From the NCBI GenBank assembly GCA_964385045.1, contig CAYLNM010000084.1, positions 1-19,235 on the forward strand: a DNA stretch of 19,235 nucleotides, read 5' to 3'. The stretch is from CAYLNM01 sp964385045 (GTDB lineage: Bacteria; Planctomycetota; Phycisphaerae; Phycisphaerales; SM1A02). The position numbers and the translations under genes are program-made. Below, in pieces: positions 1-6,905 of this stretch (position 1 is its first letter; each line of letters begins with the position of its first letter). The notes under the pieces are model-generated. The model made no database searches, was not told the origin of the DNA, and was given only the letters and a program-made list of their open reading frames with translations.

Positions 1-117
1 GGGCGAGTCGGAGCGGCGAGCGGCCGGATGCCGCCACGGGGCCACCGGCCGGGCACCGGCGGAGCGGCCGGGCCTCGGGAGTCGCGCGGATCGGTTGCGA
101 CGAGGGGCGGGCGGCCG

Positions 118-171
118 TCAGCCGACGGTGGGTCGGGGGCGGGGCGTGGTGGCCGTCGTCCGCGTGGTCAT
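118..171 (-). CDS. Possible leaderless Thr-rich leader peptide (17 aa)
   Basis: An ATG seven bases after the TATCCT of the promoter at 179-206 opens a frame of 17 codons ending in TGA. The peptide has seven threonines (residues 2, 3, 5, 6, 8, 9 and 15) and resembles attenuator leader peptides in composition only. There is no Shine-Dalgarno sequence, so translation would have to be leaderless. Downstream on the same strand, repeated CCGGCCG elements could form alternative hairpins. The composition may also be chance in GC-rich DNA, where ACC and ACG are frequent. Treat it as a hypothesis. Confidence 0.2.
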   Translation of the reverse strand: MTTRTTATTPRPRPTVG

Positions 172-178
172 GGGCAGG

Positions 179-206
179 AGGATAGACCGGGGGTCGCGCC
201 TGTCAA
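179..206 (-). promoter_or_regulatory. Strong sigma-70-like promoter firing leftward
   Basis: On the minus strand a perfect TTGACA (206-201) is followed after 16 bases by TATCCT (184-179). This is the only consensus -35 that I see in the window. The predicted transcription start, about 7 bases beyond the -10, falls at 172-171, on the first base of an ATG. The target gene must lie beyond the left edge or be the short ORF at 118-171. It could supply a highly expressed gene or an RNA gene outside the window. Confidence 0.55.
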
Positions 207-349
207 CCGAGACCGGTCGGCGGGGGCGGCGGGGGCGCGGCGCGGCGGCGACCGCGAGCGACTGTGGTGCGCGGGGCCGACGGGCCGACATATGGTGGAG
301 TGCCGCACGGAGCCGGTGCCGTCCGGGCTCGCTCCGAAGGATCCAGCGC

Positions 350-856
350 ATGATCTGCCCGTACTGCGGGGCCGACGCCAGCAAGGTCATCGACAGCCGC
401 GCCGCCGACGGCGGGGAGGCGATCCGTCGCCGCCGCGCGTGCGAGCGGTGCGGCAAGCGGTTCACGACCTACGAGCGGGTGGACGCGGCCCGGCGGCTGA
501 CGGTCGTCAAGCGGGACGGCAGCCGAGTGCCGTTCGACCCGCAGCGGATCCTCGCCGGCGTGCAGGCGGCCTGCGGCAAGCGGCCGGTCGAGGAGTCCGC
601 CAAGCTCGCCCTGGTCCAGCGGGTGGCCGACTCGGTGCACCGCGACTTCGAGCGCGAGGTCCCCAGCGACGAGATCGGGGCCCGGGTGGCCCACGCCCTC
701 CGCGACCTCGACCCGATCGTCTACATCCGCTTCGCGAGCGAGTACTACGCCTACGAGTCGCTCGAGGAGATGAACGAGGAGATCCGCCGCCTCGACCAGT
801 ACGTGCCGGCAGGGCGGGACCAGGCGTCGCTGTTCGGGGAGGACGGCGGGGGCTGA
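350..856 (+). CDS. nrdR: Transcriptional repressor NrdR
   Basis: NrdR is the zinc-finger and ATP-cone repressor of ribonucleotide reductase operons, sensing the ATP/dATP balance. The 168-residue product starts MICPYC and has the four zinc ligands C3, C6, C31 and C34, followed by the family's FTTYER segment at 38-43. The ATP-cone domain follows from about residue 49 (VVKRDGSRVPFD) to about 140 (SEYYAYESLEE). Length is close to the usual 150-170. The start at 350 is chosen because the zinc finger begins there and an AAGGA lies 8 bases upstream; longer in-frame starts would add an unrelated basic extension. The acidic Gly-rich tail (EDGGG) is family-variable. The gene stands alone, convergent with the zinc-ribbon gene, and no ribonucleotide reductase gene is in the window. 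Confidence 0.96.
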   Translation: MICPYCGADASKVIDSRAADGGEAIRRRRACERCGKRFTTYERVDAARRLTVVKRDGSRVPFDPQRILAGVQAACGKRPVEESAKLALVQRVADSVHRDFEREVPSDEIGARVAHALRDLDPIVYIRFASEYYAYESLEEMNEEIRRLDQYVPAGRDQASLFGEDGGG

Positions 857-871
857 GCGGGGCGGGTGCGG

Positions 872-906
872 CGCGGGCGTTCCCGCGGGGCGGCGGCGAG
901 CGCCGC
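872..906. terminator. Bidirectional hairpin pair between convergent genes
   Basis: Two perfect 6-bp inverted repeats sit in the 53-base gap between convergent nrdR and the zinc-ribbon gene: CGCGGG/CCCGCG with loop CGTT (872-887) and GCGGCG/CGCCGC with a 2-base loop (893-906). There is no T-tract, so intrinsic termination is uncertain, but the position fits a shared terminator. Confidence 0.4.
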
Positions 907-909
907 GAC

Positions 910-1662
910 TCACTTGCCGACGAGCGCGCCCTTCACCTCGTCCTGCACGAACAGGATGCGGCGGCAGCTCGGGCACTGCACCACGTGCGAGACCACGCCC
1001 ACGAGCGTCGAGACGACCTCGAACGGCAGGTGCATGTGGCACGAGCCGCAGGCGTACTCGCGGTGGCGGCGGCTGATCTCCTCGATCGGGGCCATCGCCT
1101 CGCCGTCGTGCAGGTCGGCCACGTGCTCGAACACGCCGAGGGCGTCGTCGGGGACGTCGGCGGCGGCCTGCGTGCGCTCCTGCTCGAGCTCGTGGAGCCG
1201 GTCGCCGACCTCGGCCGCCCGCTCGTCGCGGCGACCGAGCGCGACGTCGCGGACCTTGACCCGCTCCTCGCGGTCGCCGCGGAGCTCGCCGAGCTGGGTG
1301 CGCACCGTCTCGAGCACCTCCATCTCGGCGAGCGTGCGGTCGTCGATCTCGCGGCGGCGGTTCTTCACCGCCTCGACCTCCGTCAGCACCGCTTGGTACT
1401 GCTTCGTGTTGGCGGCGCTGTTCAGGTCGCGGCGGAACTTCTCGATCTTCTCGTCGAGCTGCTTCGCCTCGCCCTCGAAGTTCGCGATGTGGGCCTCGAG
1501 GTGCTTCTCGCGGGTGGAGAGCTCCTCGATCCGCTCGTCGAGGTGGGCCAGCTCGCGCTCCTGCTGGGCCAGGTACCGCTCCGCGGAGTCGAGCCGGGAG
1601 CGGAGCCCCCGGACGTTCGCGTCCACGCGGTGCAGCTTCAGCAGGCTCTCCATCAACGACAT
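910..1662 (-). CDS. Coiled-coil C4 zinc-ribbon protein (CT398 / zf-RING_7 type)
   Basis: The 250-residue protein matches the architecture of the C4 zinc-ribbon family of PF02591 type, represented in chlamydiae by CT398. Residues about 5-170 form a long charged coiled coil rich in Glu, Arg, Leu and Lys (for example RYLAQQERELAHLDERIEEL). A C-terminal zinc ribbon follows with CGSC at 205-208 and CPSC at 230-233. The cellular role is not settled; the chlamydial protein has been proposed as a scaffold or adaptor. The start ATG at 1662 has AGGAG eight bases upstream, and a TACACT hexamer at 1691-1696 predicts a transcript with a leader of about 20 bases. It lies 194 bases downstream of cdsA on the same strand, with its own likely promoter. 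Confidence 0.85.
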   Translation of the reverse strand: MSLMESLLKLHRVDANVRGLRSRLDSAERYLAQQERELAHLDERIEELSTREKHLEAHIANFEGEAKQLDEKIEKFRRDLNSAANTKQYQAVLTEVEAVKNRRREIDDRTLAEMEVLETVRTQLGELRGDREERVKVRDVALGRRDERAAEVGDRLHELEQERTQAAADVPDDALGVFEHVADLHDGEAMAPIEEISRRHREYACGSCHMHLPFEVVSTLVGVVSHVVQCPSCRRILFVQDEVKGALVGK

Positions 1663-1690
1663 GCGGCGGGCTCCTCGCAGGGGGAGAAGG

Positions 1691-1696
1691 AGTGTA
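1691..1696 (-). promoter_or_regulatory. TACACT -10 element of the zinc-ribbon gene
   Basis: TACACT on the minus strand lies 28 bases before the ATG at 1662, leaving room for the AGGAG Shine-Dalgarno in a short leader. No -35 consensus is visible. The same hexamer precedes the SPOR-like gene (9774) and murA (15681). Confidence 0.45.
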
Positions 1697-1856
1697 GCAG
1701 CGCTCCGCCGCCCTCCCTCGGGGTCCGGCCGTTCTTCGGCGCGGCGGTCGGTCCGGTCCCGGCCGGCGCCGGCGAGCCGCCGCCGCGTCGTCCGGCGGGG
1801 ACCGGGGAGCCGCCGGGCACGGCCGCGGTGCGAGCGTGACGGCGTTGCGGCGAGCC

Positions 1857-2762
1857 TCACGGGGCCGCGGCGAGCGGCACCAGCCAGAACGCCAGCGGGG
1901 CGACGAGGGCCGGCGAGTCGAGCACGTCCATCACCCCGCCCATCCCGGGCAGCACGGTCGAACTGTCCTTGACGCCGGCGTCCCGCTTGAGCAGGCTCAT
2001 CGCGAGGTCGCCGAGCTGGCCGGCGGCCCCGAACAGCAGGCCGAGGAGCAGTCCCGCGAGCAGTGGCACGTGGTCGGCGGGGGCGGGAAGCAGCGACGAG
2101 GCCGCCGCGAGCCCCGCGCCCACCGCGCCGGAGGTCGCGACACCGCCTCCGAGCCCCTCCCACGTCTTGCCGGGGCTGAGCCACGGGATGAGCTTGCGGC
2201 GTCCGATCGCGCGGCCCGTGAAGTACGCGCCGATGTCGCAGGCCTTCGTGGTCATGATGATGCCGACGAGCCACCAGGCCGAATGCTCGTGCCGAAGGGC
2301 CAGCAGCAGGCCGAGCGGCAGCGCCGGGTAGACGAAGCACGCGAGCGCGCCGGCCGCGGCGAGGGTCGCGCCCTGCACCCGCCGCCCGCGCACCGCGGCC
2401 AGCAGGGCGAGTCCGGCGACCGCCACCGGCACCGTGGCCATCGCGGCGCCGGCGGCTCCCGGTCCGTCGAGCATCGGCACCGCCCACGGCAGCACGAGGC
2501 CGCAGAGCCCCGCCGCCACGGCGATCGGCGGACTGGTGCGGGTGCCGAGGGCGCGGAGGACGGCCGCGATCTCGGTTGCCGCGAAGGCGATCGCGGCCGC
2601 CGCCACGAGCAGCAGCACGGACCCCGGCGGCACGAGATCGCGGCCCAGCCAGCCCGACAGCGGCTCGCCGAGCGGAGCCCGCGCCACGCGGCCGTCGAGC
2701 CACACCGCCGCGAGCAGCAGCAGGATCAGCAGGGGGCCGGTGACGAGGCGCTGGCGGAGCAC
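1857..2762 (-). CDS. cdsA: Phosphatidate cytidylyltransferase
   Basis: CdsA makes CDP-diacylglycerol from CTP and phosphatidic acid in the inner membrane, the precursor of all phospholipids. The 301-residue protein has about eight hydrophobic segments (for example PLLILLLLAAVWL and LAGLLLGLLFGAAGQLGDLA). The family signature is in its usual C-terminal place: SLLKRD from 256, VKD ending at D266, and D279/D282. Two signature positions differ from the enterobacterial form: the usual PGHGG His is Met274, and the Arg after the first Asp is Val280. The start is a GTG at 2762 (VLRQRLVTG), where CdsA proteins normally begin; no Shine-Dalgarno is visible and the frame stays open upstream, so the start is moderately sure. 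It lies 91 bases downstream of the rhodanese gene, probably co-transcribed. Confidence 0.9.
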   Translation of the reverse strand: MLRQRLVTGPLLILLLLAAVWLDGRVARAPLGEPLSGWLGRDLVPPGSVLLLVAAAAIAFAATEIAAVLRALGTRTSPPIAVAAGLCGLVLPWAVPMLDGPGAAGAAMATVPVAVAGLALLAAVRGRRVQGATLAAAGALACFVYPALPLGLLLALRHEHSAWWLVGIIMTTKACDIGAYFTGRAIGRRKLIPWLSPGKTWEGLGGGVATSGAVGAGLAAASSLLPAPADHVPLLAGLLLGLLFGAAGQLGDLAMSLLKRDAGVKDSSTVLPGMGGVMDVLDSPALVAPLAFWLVPLAAAP

Positions 2763-2853
2763 GGTGGGGACCCGGGAGAAGGGGGCGGGCGGTCGGGTGG
2801 GGCGAGGGCCGCCGTGGCCCGCCCCGGGGTGCAGCGGGCGGCGGGCGAGGCTT

Positions 2854-3222
2854 CTAGTAGCGGGGAACGGAGGGATCGACGGCCGTCGACCAGCGGTCGA
2901 TGCCGCCCGCGAGCGAGCGCACCGAGTCGAGACCGAGGCGGCGGAGGGCGGCGGCGACTCGCAGCGACCGAACGCCGTGGTGGCAGTAGACGACGACGGG
3001 CCGGCCCGGTCGCTCGGTGATCGTCTCCACGTGCCGGTCCAGTGCATCCATCGGGGCGTGCATGCTCGGCTCGATGCGGGCGAGCTCGCGCTCGAGGTCG
3101 GTGCGGCAGTCCACCAGCAGCAGATCCTCGCCCGCGTCGAGGCGGCGCCGCACGTCCTCGGCGGAGACCTCCCACTCGGGGTCGGGGGCGGGAGTGGAGG
3201 CGGGGCGTCCGAAGTGAGCCAT
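2854..3222 (-). CDS. Single-domain rhodanese-like sulfurtransferase
   Basis: The 122-residue cytoplasmic protein is a stand-alone rhodanese domain of the GlpE/PspE size class, expected to carry sulfane sulfur on a cysteine persulfide. The active loop is C80-HHGV-R85, the standard CxxxxR form, preceded by VVVYC and followed by SLRVAAALRRLG. An upstream LLLVDCRTDLE segment gives the usual VD-R core. A disordered Pro/Ala stretch (residues 5-15) precedes the domain. The ATG at 3222 follows a TATCCT hexamer by 7 bases and has no Shine-Dalgarno, which suggests a leaderless transcript. The sulfur acceptor cannot be inferred from the neighbours, CdsA downstream and RecX upstream. Confidence 0.9.
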   Translation of the reverse strand: MAHFGRPASTPAPDPEWEVSAEDVRRRLDAGEDLLLVDCRTDLERELARIEPSMHAPMDALDRHVETITERPGRPVVVYCHHGVRSLRVAAALRRLGLDSVRSLAGGIDRWSTAVDPSVPRY

Positions 3223-3229
3223 GGAGGCG

Positions 3230-3235
3230 AGGATA
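3230..3235 (-). promoter_or_regulatory. TATCCT -10 placed for a leaderless rhodanese transcript
   Basis: TATCCT on the minus strand lies 7 bases before the ATG at 3222, the distance expected between a -10 hexamer and its transcription start. No -35 is recognisable. Confidence 0.45.
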
Positions 3236-3290
3236 CCGGGTGGGTCGCGCGGCGGCGGTGGTGGCGCTCCCCGGTGCCTCCGGGGGCGGC

Positions 3291-3953
3291 TCAGCCCTCC
3301 CACACGTCCGCGAGCGGCACGCCCGCGCGGTCCAGGGCGCTCCGCACCGTGTCCTCGTCGAATCCCCGGCGGGCGAGCCGGGCCGCGATCCGGAGCCGCT
3401 CGCGCATCGTCACGTCCGCGGGGTCGCGTCCGCGCAGCCCGCGGCGGACCGCCGCCGCGGCGTCGGCGACGGGGTCGGGGACCGTCTCGGCCGCCACGCG
3501 GGCCGCGGTGGCGGGGTCCACGTCGCGGCGCAGCAGGTCCGCCTCGACCGTGGCGGGGGCGACCGGTCCGCGGCGGCGCAGTCGCCGCGCGCGGTCGCGG
3601 GCGGCCTGCCCCTCGTCGAGCCAGCCGCGGTCGACGCAGGTCTCGACCGCCGCCGTCGCATCGTCGGGGTCGAAGCCGGCCCGCTCGAGGGCCGCGACGA
3701 GCTCGCCGCGGCCCCAGCCGCGGCGGGCCAGCCGGTCCATCGCCGCCCGCAGGGCCGCGGCGACGGGGTCGGGGCCGGGGCCGGAGCCGGGGGCGGGAGC
3801 CGGGCCGTTCGGGTCGGCGCCGGCATCGGCGTCGGTGCCGGCGTCCGACGCGGGCTCGGCCGCGGGCCGCCGATCGGTCCGGCCATGGTGCCGGCCATCG
3901 GGGCGGCCCGGCGGCACTCGCTCATCGGCCCGCGTGTCCTTCGCCCCCGGCAC
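3291..3953 (-). CDS. recX: RecX-family regulatory protein
   Basis: RecX binds RecA filaments and modulates recombinase activity. The 220-residue product has a disordered Pro/Ala/Gly/Asp-rich N-terminus (about 1-60) and then three-helix repeats: ALRAAMDRLARRGWGRGEL near 70, GWLDEGQAARDRARRLRRRG near 110-130, and a C-terminal RERLRIAARLARRGFDEDTV. These are the RecX pattern of small Arg-rich helical repeats. The core length of about 150 fits the family. The start is GTG at 3953, three bases after the TGA of the TPR gene, which favours translational coupling; a later GTG twelve codons in is possible. recA is not in the window. The weak sequence conservation of RecX keeps this below certainty. 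Confidence 0.8.
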   Translation of the reverse strand: MPGAKDTRADERVPPGRPDGRHHGRTDRRPAAEPASDAGTDADAGADPNGPAPAPGSGPGPDPVAAALRAAMDRLARRGWGRGELVAALERAGFDPDDATAAVETCVDRGWLDEGQAARDRARRLRRRGPVAPATVEADLLRRDVDPATAARVAAETVPDPVADAAAAVRRGLRGRDPADVTMRERLRIAARLARRGFDEDTVRSALDRAGVPLADVWEG

Positions 3954-3956
3954 CGC

Positions 3957-4271
3957 TCAGCCCTCGAGCTCGTCGGCGAGTCCCTCGAGCTCGCCCGCGG
4001 CCTTGGCGTCGCCGGCCTGCAGCGCGCGGCGGGCCTGCGCCCGCGCGATCGCCACGCCCTCGTCCGCGCGGTCGAGCTCCTCGAGCGACCGCGCCTTCTG
4101 GAACGCGGCGTAGTGGTGGTCGGGATCGCTCTCGAGCGCCCGGTCGAACCACTCGATCGCCTCGTCGTGCCGGTCGGCCTTGGCCAGCTCGTAGCCGAGG
4201 CTGTAGCGCAGGAACGCGTCGTCCGGCTCGGCCTCGAGCATCGTGCGGATGGTGTCGATGCGGTCGCTCAC
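3957..4271 (-). CDS. Small tetratricopeptide-repeat protein
   Basis: The 104-residue acidic cytoplasmic protein consists of two TPR motifs: AFLRYSLGYELAKADRHDEA (about residues 19-38) followed by IEWFDRALESDPDHHYAAFQ, and a degenerate third helix pair ending ELEGLADELEG. TPR units mediate protein-protein contacts, so no specific activity can be assigned. The start is GTG at 4271, supported by a strong AGGAGG four bases upstream; the first in-frame ATG is ten codons later without such a site. It is the first gene of a leftward group with recX three bases downstream, and is divergent from the lipoprotein gene at 4357. Confidence 0.85.
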   Translation of the reverse strand: MSDRIDTIRTMLEAEPDDAFLRYSLGYELAKADRHDEAIEWFDRALESDPDHHYAAFQKARSLEELDRADEGVAIARAQARRALQAGDAKAAGELEGLADELEG

Positions 4272-4340
4272 GCGTCCTCCTCTCGCGGGCCGGTCGGGTC
4301 GCGGCGGTGCGCCGCCGCGTTCGTCCCGCCGCCGCCGCCG

Positions 4341-4350
4341 ATGGTACGGT
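4341..4350. promoter_or_regulatory. Overlapping divergent -10 elements
   Basis: The plus strand has TACGGT at 4345-4350, six bases before the ATG at 4357, placing the transcription start on the start codon. The minus strand has TACCAT at 4346-4341, giving the TPR-recX group a leader of about 60 bases that ends in AGGAGG. The two hexamers share the central TA, so one short element may fire both ways. Confidence 0.4.
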
Positions 4351-4356
4351 CCCGCG

Positions 4357-6084
4357 ATGCCCAGTGGTCCGATCGTCCATGACGTGTGCTCGCCGCGCGG
4401 TCCCGCGCCCGCCCGTCGGAATCGCCGGGGTCCTTGGTCCGTCGTGGCCGTCCCCGTGCTGACGTGGGCGTGCCTCGCGGCGACCGGCTGCGGAACGGCG
4501 CCCGACGCGACCGTGCCGCCGACGTCGTCTCCCGCGAGCGCGGCCGCCGACGCGCTGCGTCCGCTCGCGAGCACCGTGCTCGTGCCGGGGCCGGTGCGCG
4601 ATCGGCTCGACCGGGCCGACGGCTCGAGCGTGCTCGCCCGCGGCGCCGAGACGTGGATCCTCCGGCCGTCGGCCACGGCCACGGCCACGACCTCGCCCCC
4701 GGAGCCGGCGGACGGGACCGCCCCCGCGGTCCGGCGCGTCGCCGCGGGCAGCCCCGCCCCGATCGTGGCCCTCGCCCGGCACCGCGGGCGGGTCCACGCC
4801 GCCGGCCGCGACGGCCGCGTGTGGCGACTCGAGGAGGCCGCCGGCGGCCCGCGGCTCGTCGCCCTGCCGATGCCGCCCGCGCTGCACGATGCCGCCGGGG
4901 ATCGCGCCGGCCCGATCGCGGGACTTGCCGATGCCCGCACCGTCGGGCTCGTCTCCCTCGGCGGGTCCCTGCATCTGGTGCACGGCGGCCGCGTCCTCAC
5001 CTGGGGCGACCCCATCGCGCCGCCGGTGGTGACGCCGCTGCCGGACGGCGTCGTCGATCCGCACGTGGTGCCGGGCGACGCGGGACCGCTCATCGCCGCC
5101 GGTCGGCGCGTGGTCACCGCCCGCGGCGGCGACTTCGTCGGCTCGGCGAGCCGCCTGCGGGCGGCGCCGGCGGGGGCCGACTGGCCCGGCCGGCTGCTGT
5201 TCGCCCGCACGGACGTGGACGGCCGCGGAGCGGAGGTGGGGGCGATGGATGGCCGCCTGCGGGAGCTCGACCGAACACGCCTGCGGCTGCGGCTCGACGG
5301 ACCGGTGACGGGGCTGGCCTTCCACGACGGCCGGCCCGTCGTCGAGACGCCGGGGCAGGTGCGGCGCCTCGCGGTGCGGGACGGCCGCCTCATCGTGAGC
5401 GCGACCGTGGCCCTCGCGCCGGGCGAGCGGCTTTGGGCCGCGGGGCCCGACGAGGCCGCGATCCTCGGCCGCGACGGCCGCCGGCGCCCGCTGCCCGGCG
5501 AGCCGCCGCGGGCCGACCCCGTCGCGGCGCTGCTCGCGGACGCCGCCGCGCCGCGACTGCCGCGGCCGCGGGCGGCGACCTTCGACGGCCGCACGCTGCG
5601 GGTCTGGACGTCCGCGGGCGTGCACGAGGTGGGCCCGGCCGGGCGCGTGCGAGCACGGCCGGACGTGGACGGCCCCGCGGTGGACGCCATCCGCGTGCGG
5701 CCGGTGGTGACGACGCGGCGCGGGACGCTCGCGGTGCCGCCGGACGGCGGGCCGGGGCTGCTCGCGGGCGCAGCGGCGCGGGCGGCGACGGGGACGGCGA
5801 CCGCGCCGCCCGCCGCCGGCGAGGCGCCCCCCGGCGCGAACGCCGCCGCCCCGGCGCTGCCGCACGTCGGCCGCGTGAGCGGGCTCGCCGCGATCGACGG
5901 CCTCGCGTGGGCCGGGGTCGAGGGCGGGCTGCTGCTCGTGGATCCGGACGGGCCGCGGGTGCTCGGGCGAATCCCGGTCGACGGCCGACCCACGTGGATC
6001 GCCCTCGCCCGCGGGGGCCGGGACACGATCGTGCTCACCGACGCCGGCGAGGTGCGCCGGGTGCCGCGACCCGAGGTCGACTGA
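4357..6084 (+). CDS. Putative lipoprotein with beta-propeller-like repeats
   Basis: I do not recognise a named family. The 575-residue product has an unusually long basic N-terminus (about 28 residues, PARRNRRGP), then a hydrophobic stretch and a lipobox-like AATGC with Cys45, so export and lipidation are likely. After a Thr/Ser/Pro linker come many short beta-rich blade-like repeats of the form DGRVWRL, RVLTWGD, DGRLREL, GQVRRLAVRDGRL, RTLRVWTSAGVHEV, GGLLLVDPDGPRVLG and GEVRRVPR, suggesting a propeller fold on the cell surface or in the periplasm. An Ala/Pro-rich insert lies around 470-500. No catalytic motif is visible. The ATG at 4357 follows a TACGGT by six bases and lacks a Shine-Dalgarno. 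The gene is monocistronic and convergent with the nth operon. Confidence 0.7.
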   Translation: MPSGPIVHDVCSPRGPAPARRNRRGPWSVVAVPVLTWACLAATGCGTAPDATVPPTSSPASAAADALRPLASTVLVPGPVRDRLDRADGSSVLARGAETWILRPSATATATTSPPEPADGTAPAVRRVAAGSPAPIVALARHRGRVHAAGRDGRVWRLEEAAGGPRLVALPMPPALHDAAGDRAGPIAGLADARTVGLVSLGGSLHLVHGGRVLTWGDPIAPPVVTPLPDGVVDPHVVPGDAGPLIAAGRRVVTARGGDFVGSASRLRAAPAGADWPGRLLFARTDVDGRGAEVGAMDGRLRELDRTRLRLRLDGPVTGLAFHDGRPVVETPGQVRRLAVRDGRLIVSATVALAPGERLWAAGPDEAAILGRDGRRRPLPGEPPRADPVAALLADAAAPRLPRPRAATFDGRTLRVWTSAGVHEVGPAGRVRARPDVDGPAVDAIRVRPVVTTRRGTLAVPPDGGPGLLAGAAARAATGTATAPPAAGEAPPGANAAAPALPHVGRVSGLAAIDGLAWAGVEGGLLLVDPDGPRVLGRIPVDGRPTWIALARGGRDTIVLTDAGEVRRVPRPEVD

Positions 6085-6098
6085 GGCCGCGTCGCCCG

Positions 6099-6115
6099 CC
6101 CGGCGCGGCGCCGGG
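6099..6115 (+). terminator. Hairpin downstream of the propeller lipoprotein gene
   Basis: A perfect 7-bp stem CCCGGCG/CGCCGGG with a 3-base loop begins 15 bases after the stop codon and is followed by only two Ts. It is a plausible but weak terminator. Confidence 0.4.
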
Positions 6116-6151
6116 TTCCCGGAGACGCGCTTCCCGGCCCGCCCCGCCACC

Positions 6152-6175
6152 CCGCCCGCGGCCGCGGCCGGGCGG
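6152..6175 (-). terminator. Hairpin downstream of nth
   Basis: CCGCCCG (6152-6158) pairs with CGGGCGG (6169-6175), with a GC-rich 10-base loop. It begins 14 bases past the nth stop on the minus strand. There is no T-tract. Confidence 0.35.
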
Positions 6176-6188
6176 CCCGACCCTCGCG

Positions 6189-6905
6189 TCAGCCGCGTGC
6201 CTCGGCGCAGAAGCGGCGGCACACCGGATCCTCGCGGCACGTGTTGCCGCGGGCCTTGCACACCCGCCGCCCGTGGAAGATCAGCAGGTGGCTGAGCATC
6301 GTCCACCGCGGGCGGGCGAACCGGGCCATCAGGTCGCGCTCGATCGCGTGGGCGGTGGTGCCCTCGGACAGGCCGAAGCGATGGGCGAGCCGCGTGACAT
6401 GGGTGTCGACCACCACGCCCATGTTCACGTCGAAGGCGTTGCCGAGCACCACGCCGGCGGTCTTGCGGGCGACGCCGCGGAGCGTCAGCAGGTCCTCCAT
6501 CGTGTCCGGGACCTCGCCTCCGTACGCCTCCACGATGCGCGTGCACGCGGCGTGGATCGCCTTGGCCTTGTTGCGGAACAGCCCGATGGTGCGGATGTGC
6601 GGCTCGATGCCCTCCGGCCCGGCCGCGGCGTAGTCGGCGGCGGTGGGGAACGCGGCGAAGAGCCCCGGCGTCGCCTTGTTCACCCCGACGTCGGTGGCCT
6701 GGGCGGAGAGGATCGTCGCCACGAGCAGCTCCAGCGGCGTGCGGAATTCCAGCTCGCACCGCGCGTCGGGATGCCGCTCGGCGAGGGCGTCGTGGATGCG
6801 TCGCGCCCGGTCGCGATCGGCCCGCGTCACCTCGGGCAGGTCGAAGCCCGTCTTCGTCGTGCCGTGCGGGTCGATCGCCGCGAGGTCGTCCGGGGGCGGG
6901 CTCAC
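6189..6905 (-). CDS. nth: Endonuclease III
   Basis: Endonuclease III is a DNA glycosylase/AP lyase that removes oxidised pyrimidines in base excision repair. The 238-residue protein shows LLVATILSAQATD (61-72), the helix-hairpin-helix TLRGVARKTAG (141-151) with catalytic Lys148, and VDTHVTRLAHR (166-176) with catalytic Asp167. The C-terminal iron-sulfur cysteines are C216, C223, C229 and C233, a C-x6-C-x5-C-x3-C spacing instead of the family's C-x6-C-x2-C-x5-C. An N-terminal extension of about 28 residues precedes the core. The start is GTG at 6905, whose GTGA overlaps the stop of the upstream membrane-protein gene by four bases, so it is the last gene of a coupled operon. Length and motifs favour Nth over MutY. 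Confidence 0.94.
   Translation of the reverse strand: MSPPPDDLAAIDPHGTTKTGFDLPEVTRADRDRARRIHDALAERHPDARCELEFRTPLELLVATILSAQATDVGVNKATPGLFAAFPTAADYAAAGPEGIEPHIRTIGLFRNKAKAIHAACTRIVEAYGGEVPDTMEDLLTLRGVARKTAGVVLGNAFDVNMGVVVDTHVTRLAHRFGLSEGTTAHAIERDLMARFARPRWTMLSHLLIFHGRRVCKARGNTCREDPVCRRFCAEARG

Larger units (their letters stand above)
1..349. other. Gene-poor left edge
   Basis: I see no convincing protein gene in this stretch upstream of nrdR. It holds the leftward promoter at 179-206, a possible leaderless 17-codon ORF at 118-171 on the minus strand, and a cluster of CCGGCCG-type inverted repeats between about 25 and 75. The long reading frames crossing it have the composition of GC-rich shadows. 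A TATGGT at 291-296 is a weak candidate for the nrdR -10 element, without a recognisable -35. Confidence 0.5.

Noticed and set aside
4243..4356. Longer start of the propeller lipoprotein
   Set aside because: The extension would overlap the TPR start and the divergent promoter; the ATG at 4357 fits the signal region and the hexamer.
3922..6759. 945-codon open frame on the minus strand opposite the propeller lipoprotein
   Set aside because: It has Arg/Pro/Gly/Ala shadow composition, no recognisable domain, and overlaps several better supported genes (nth, TPR).
6189..6905. MutY instead of Nth
   Set aside because: The protein is too short for the MutY C-terminal domain, and it has the Nth catalytic Lys in the hairpin motif, which MutY lacks.
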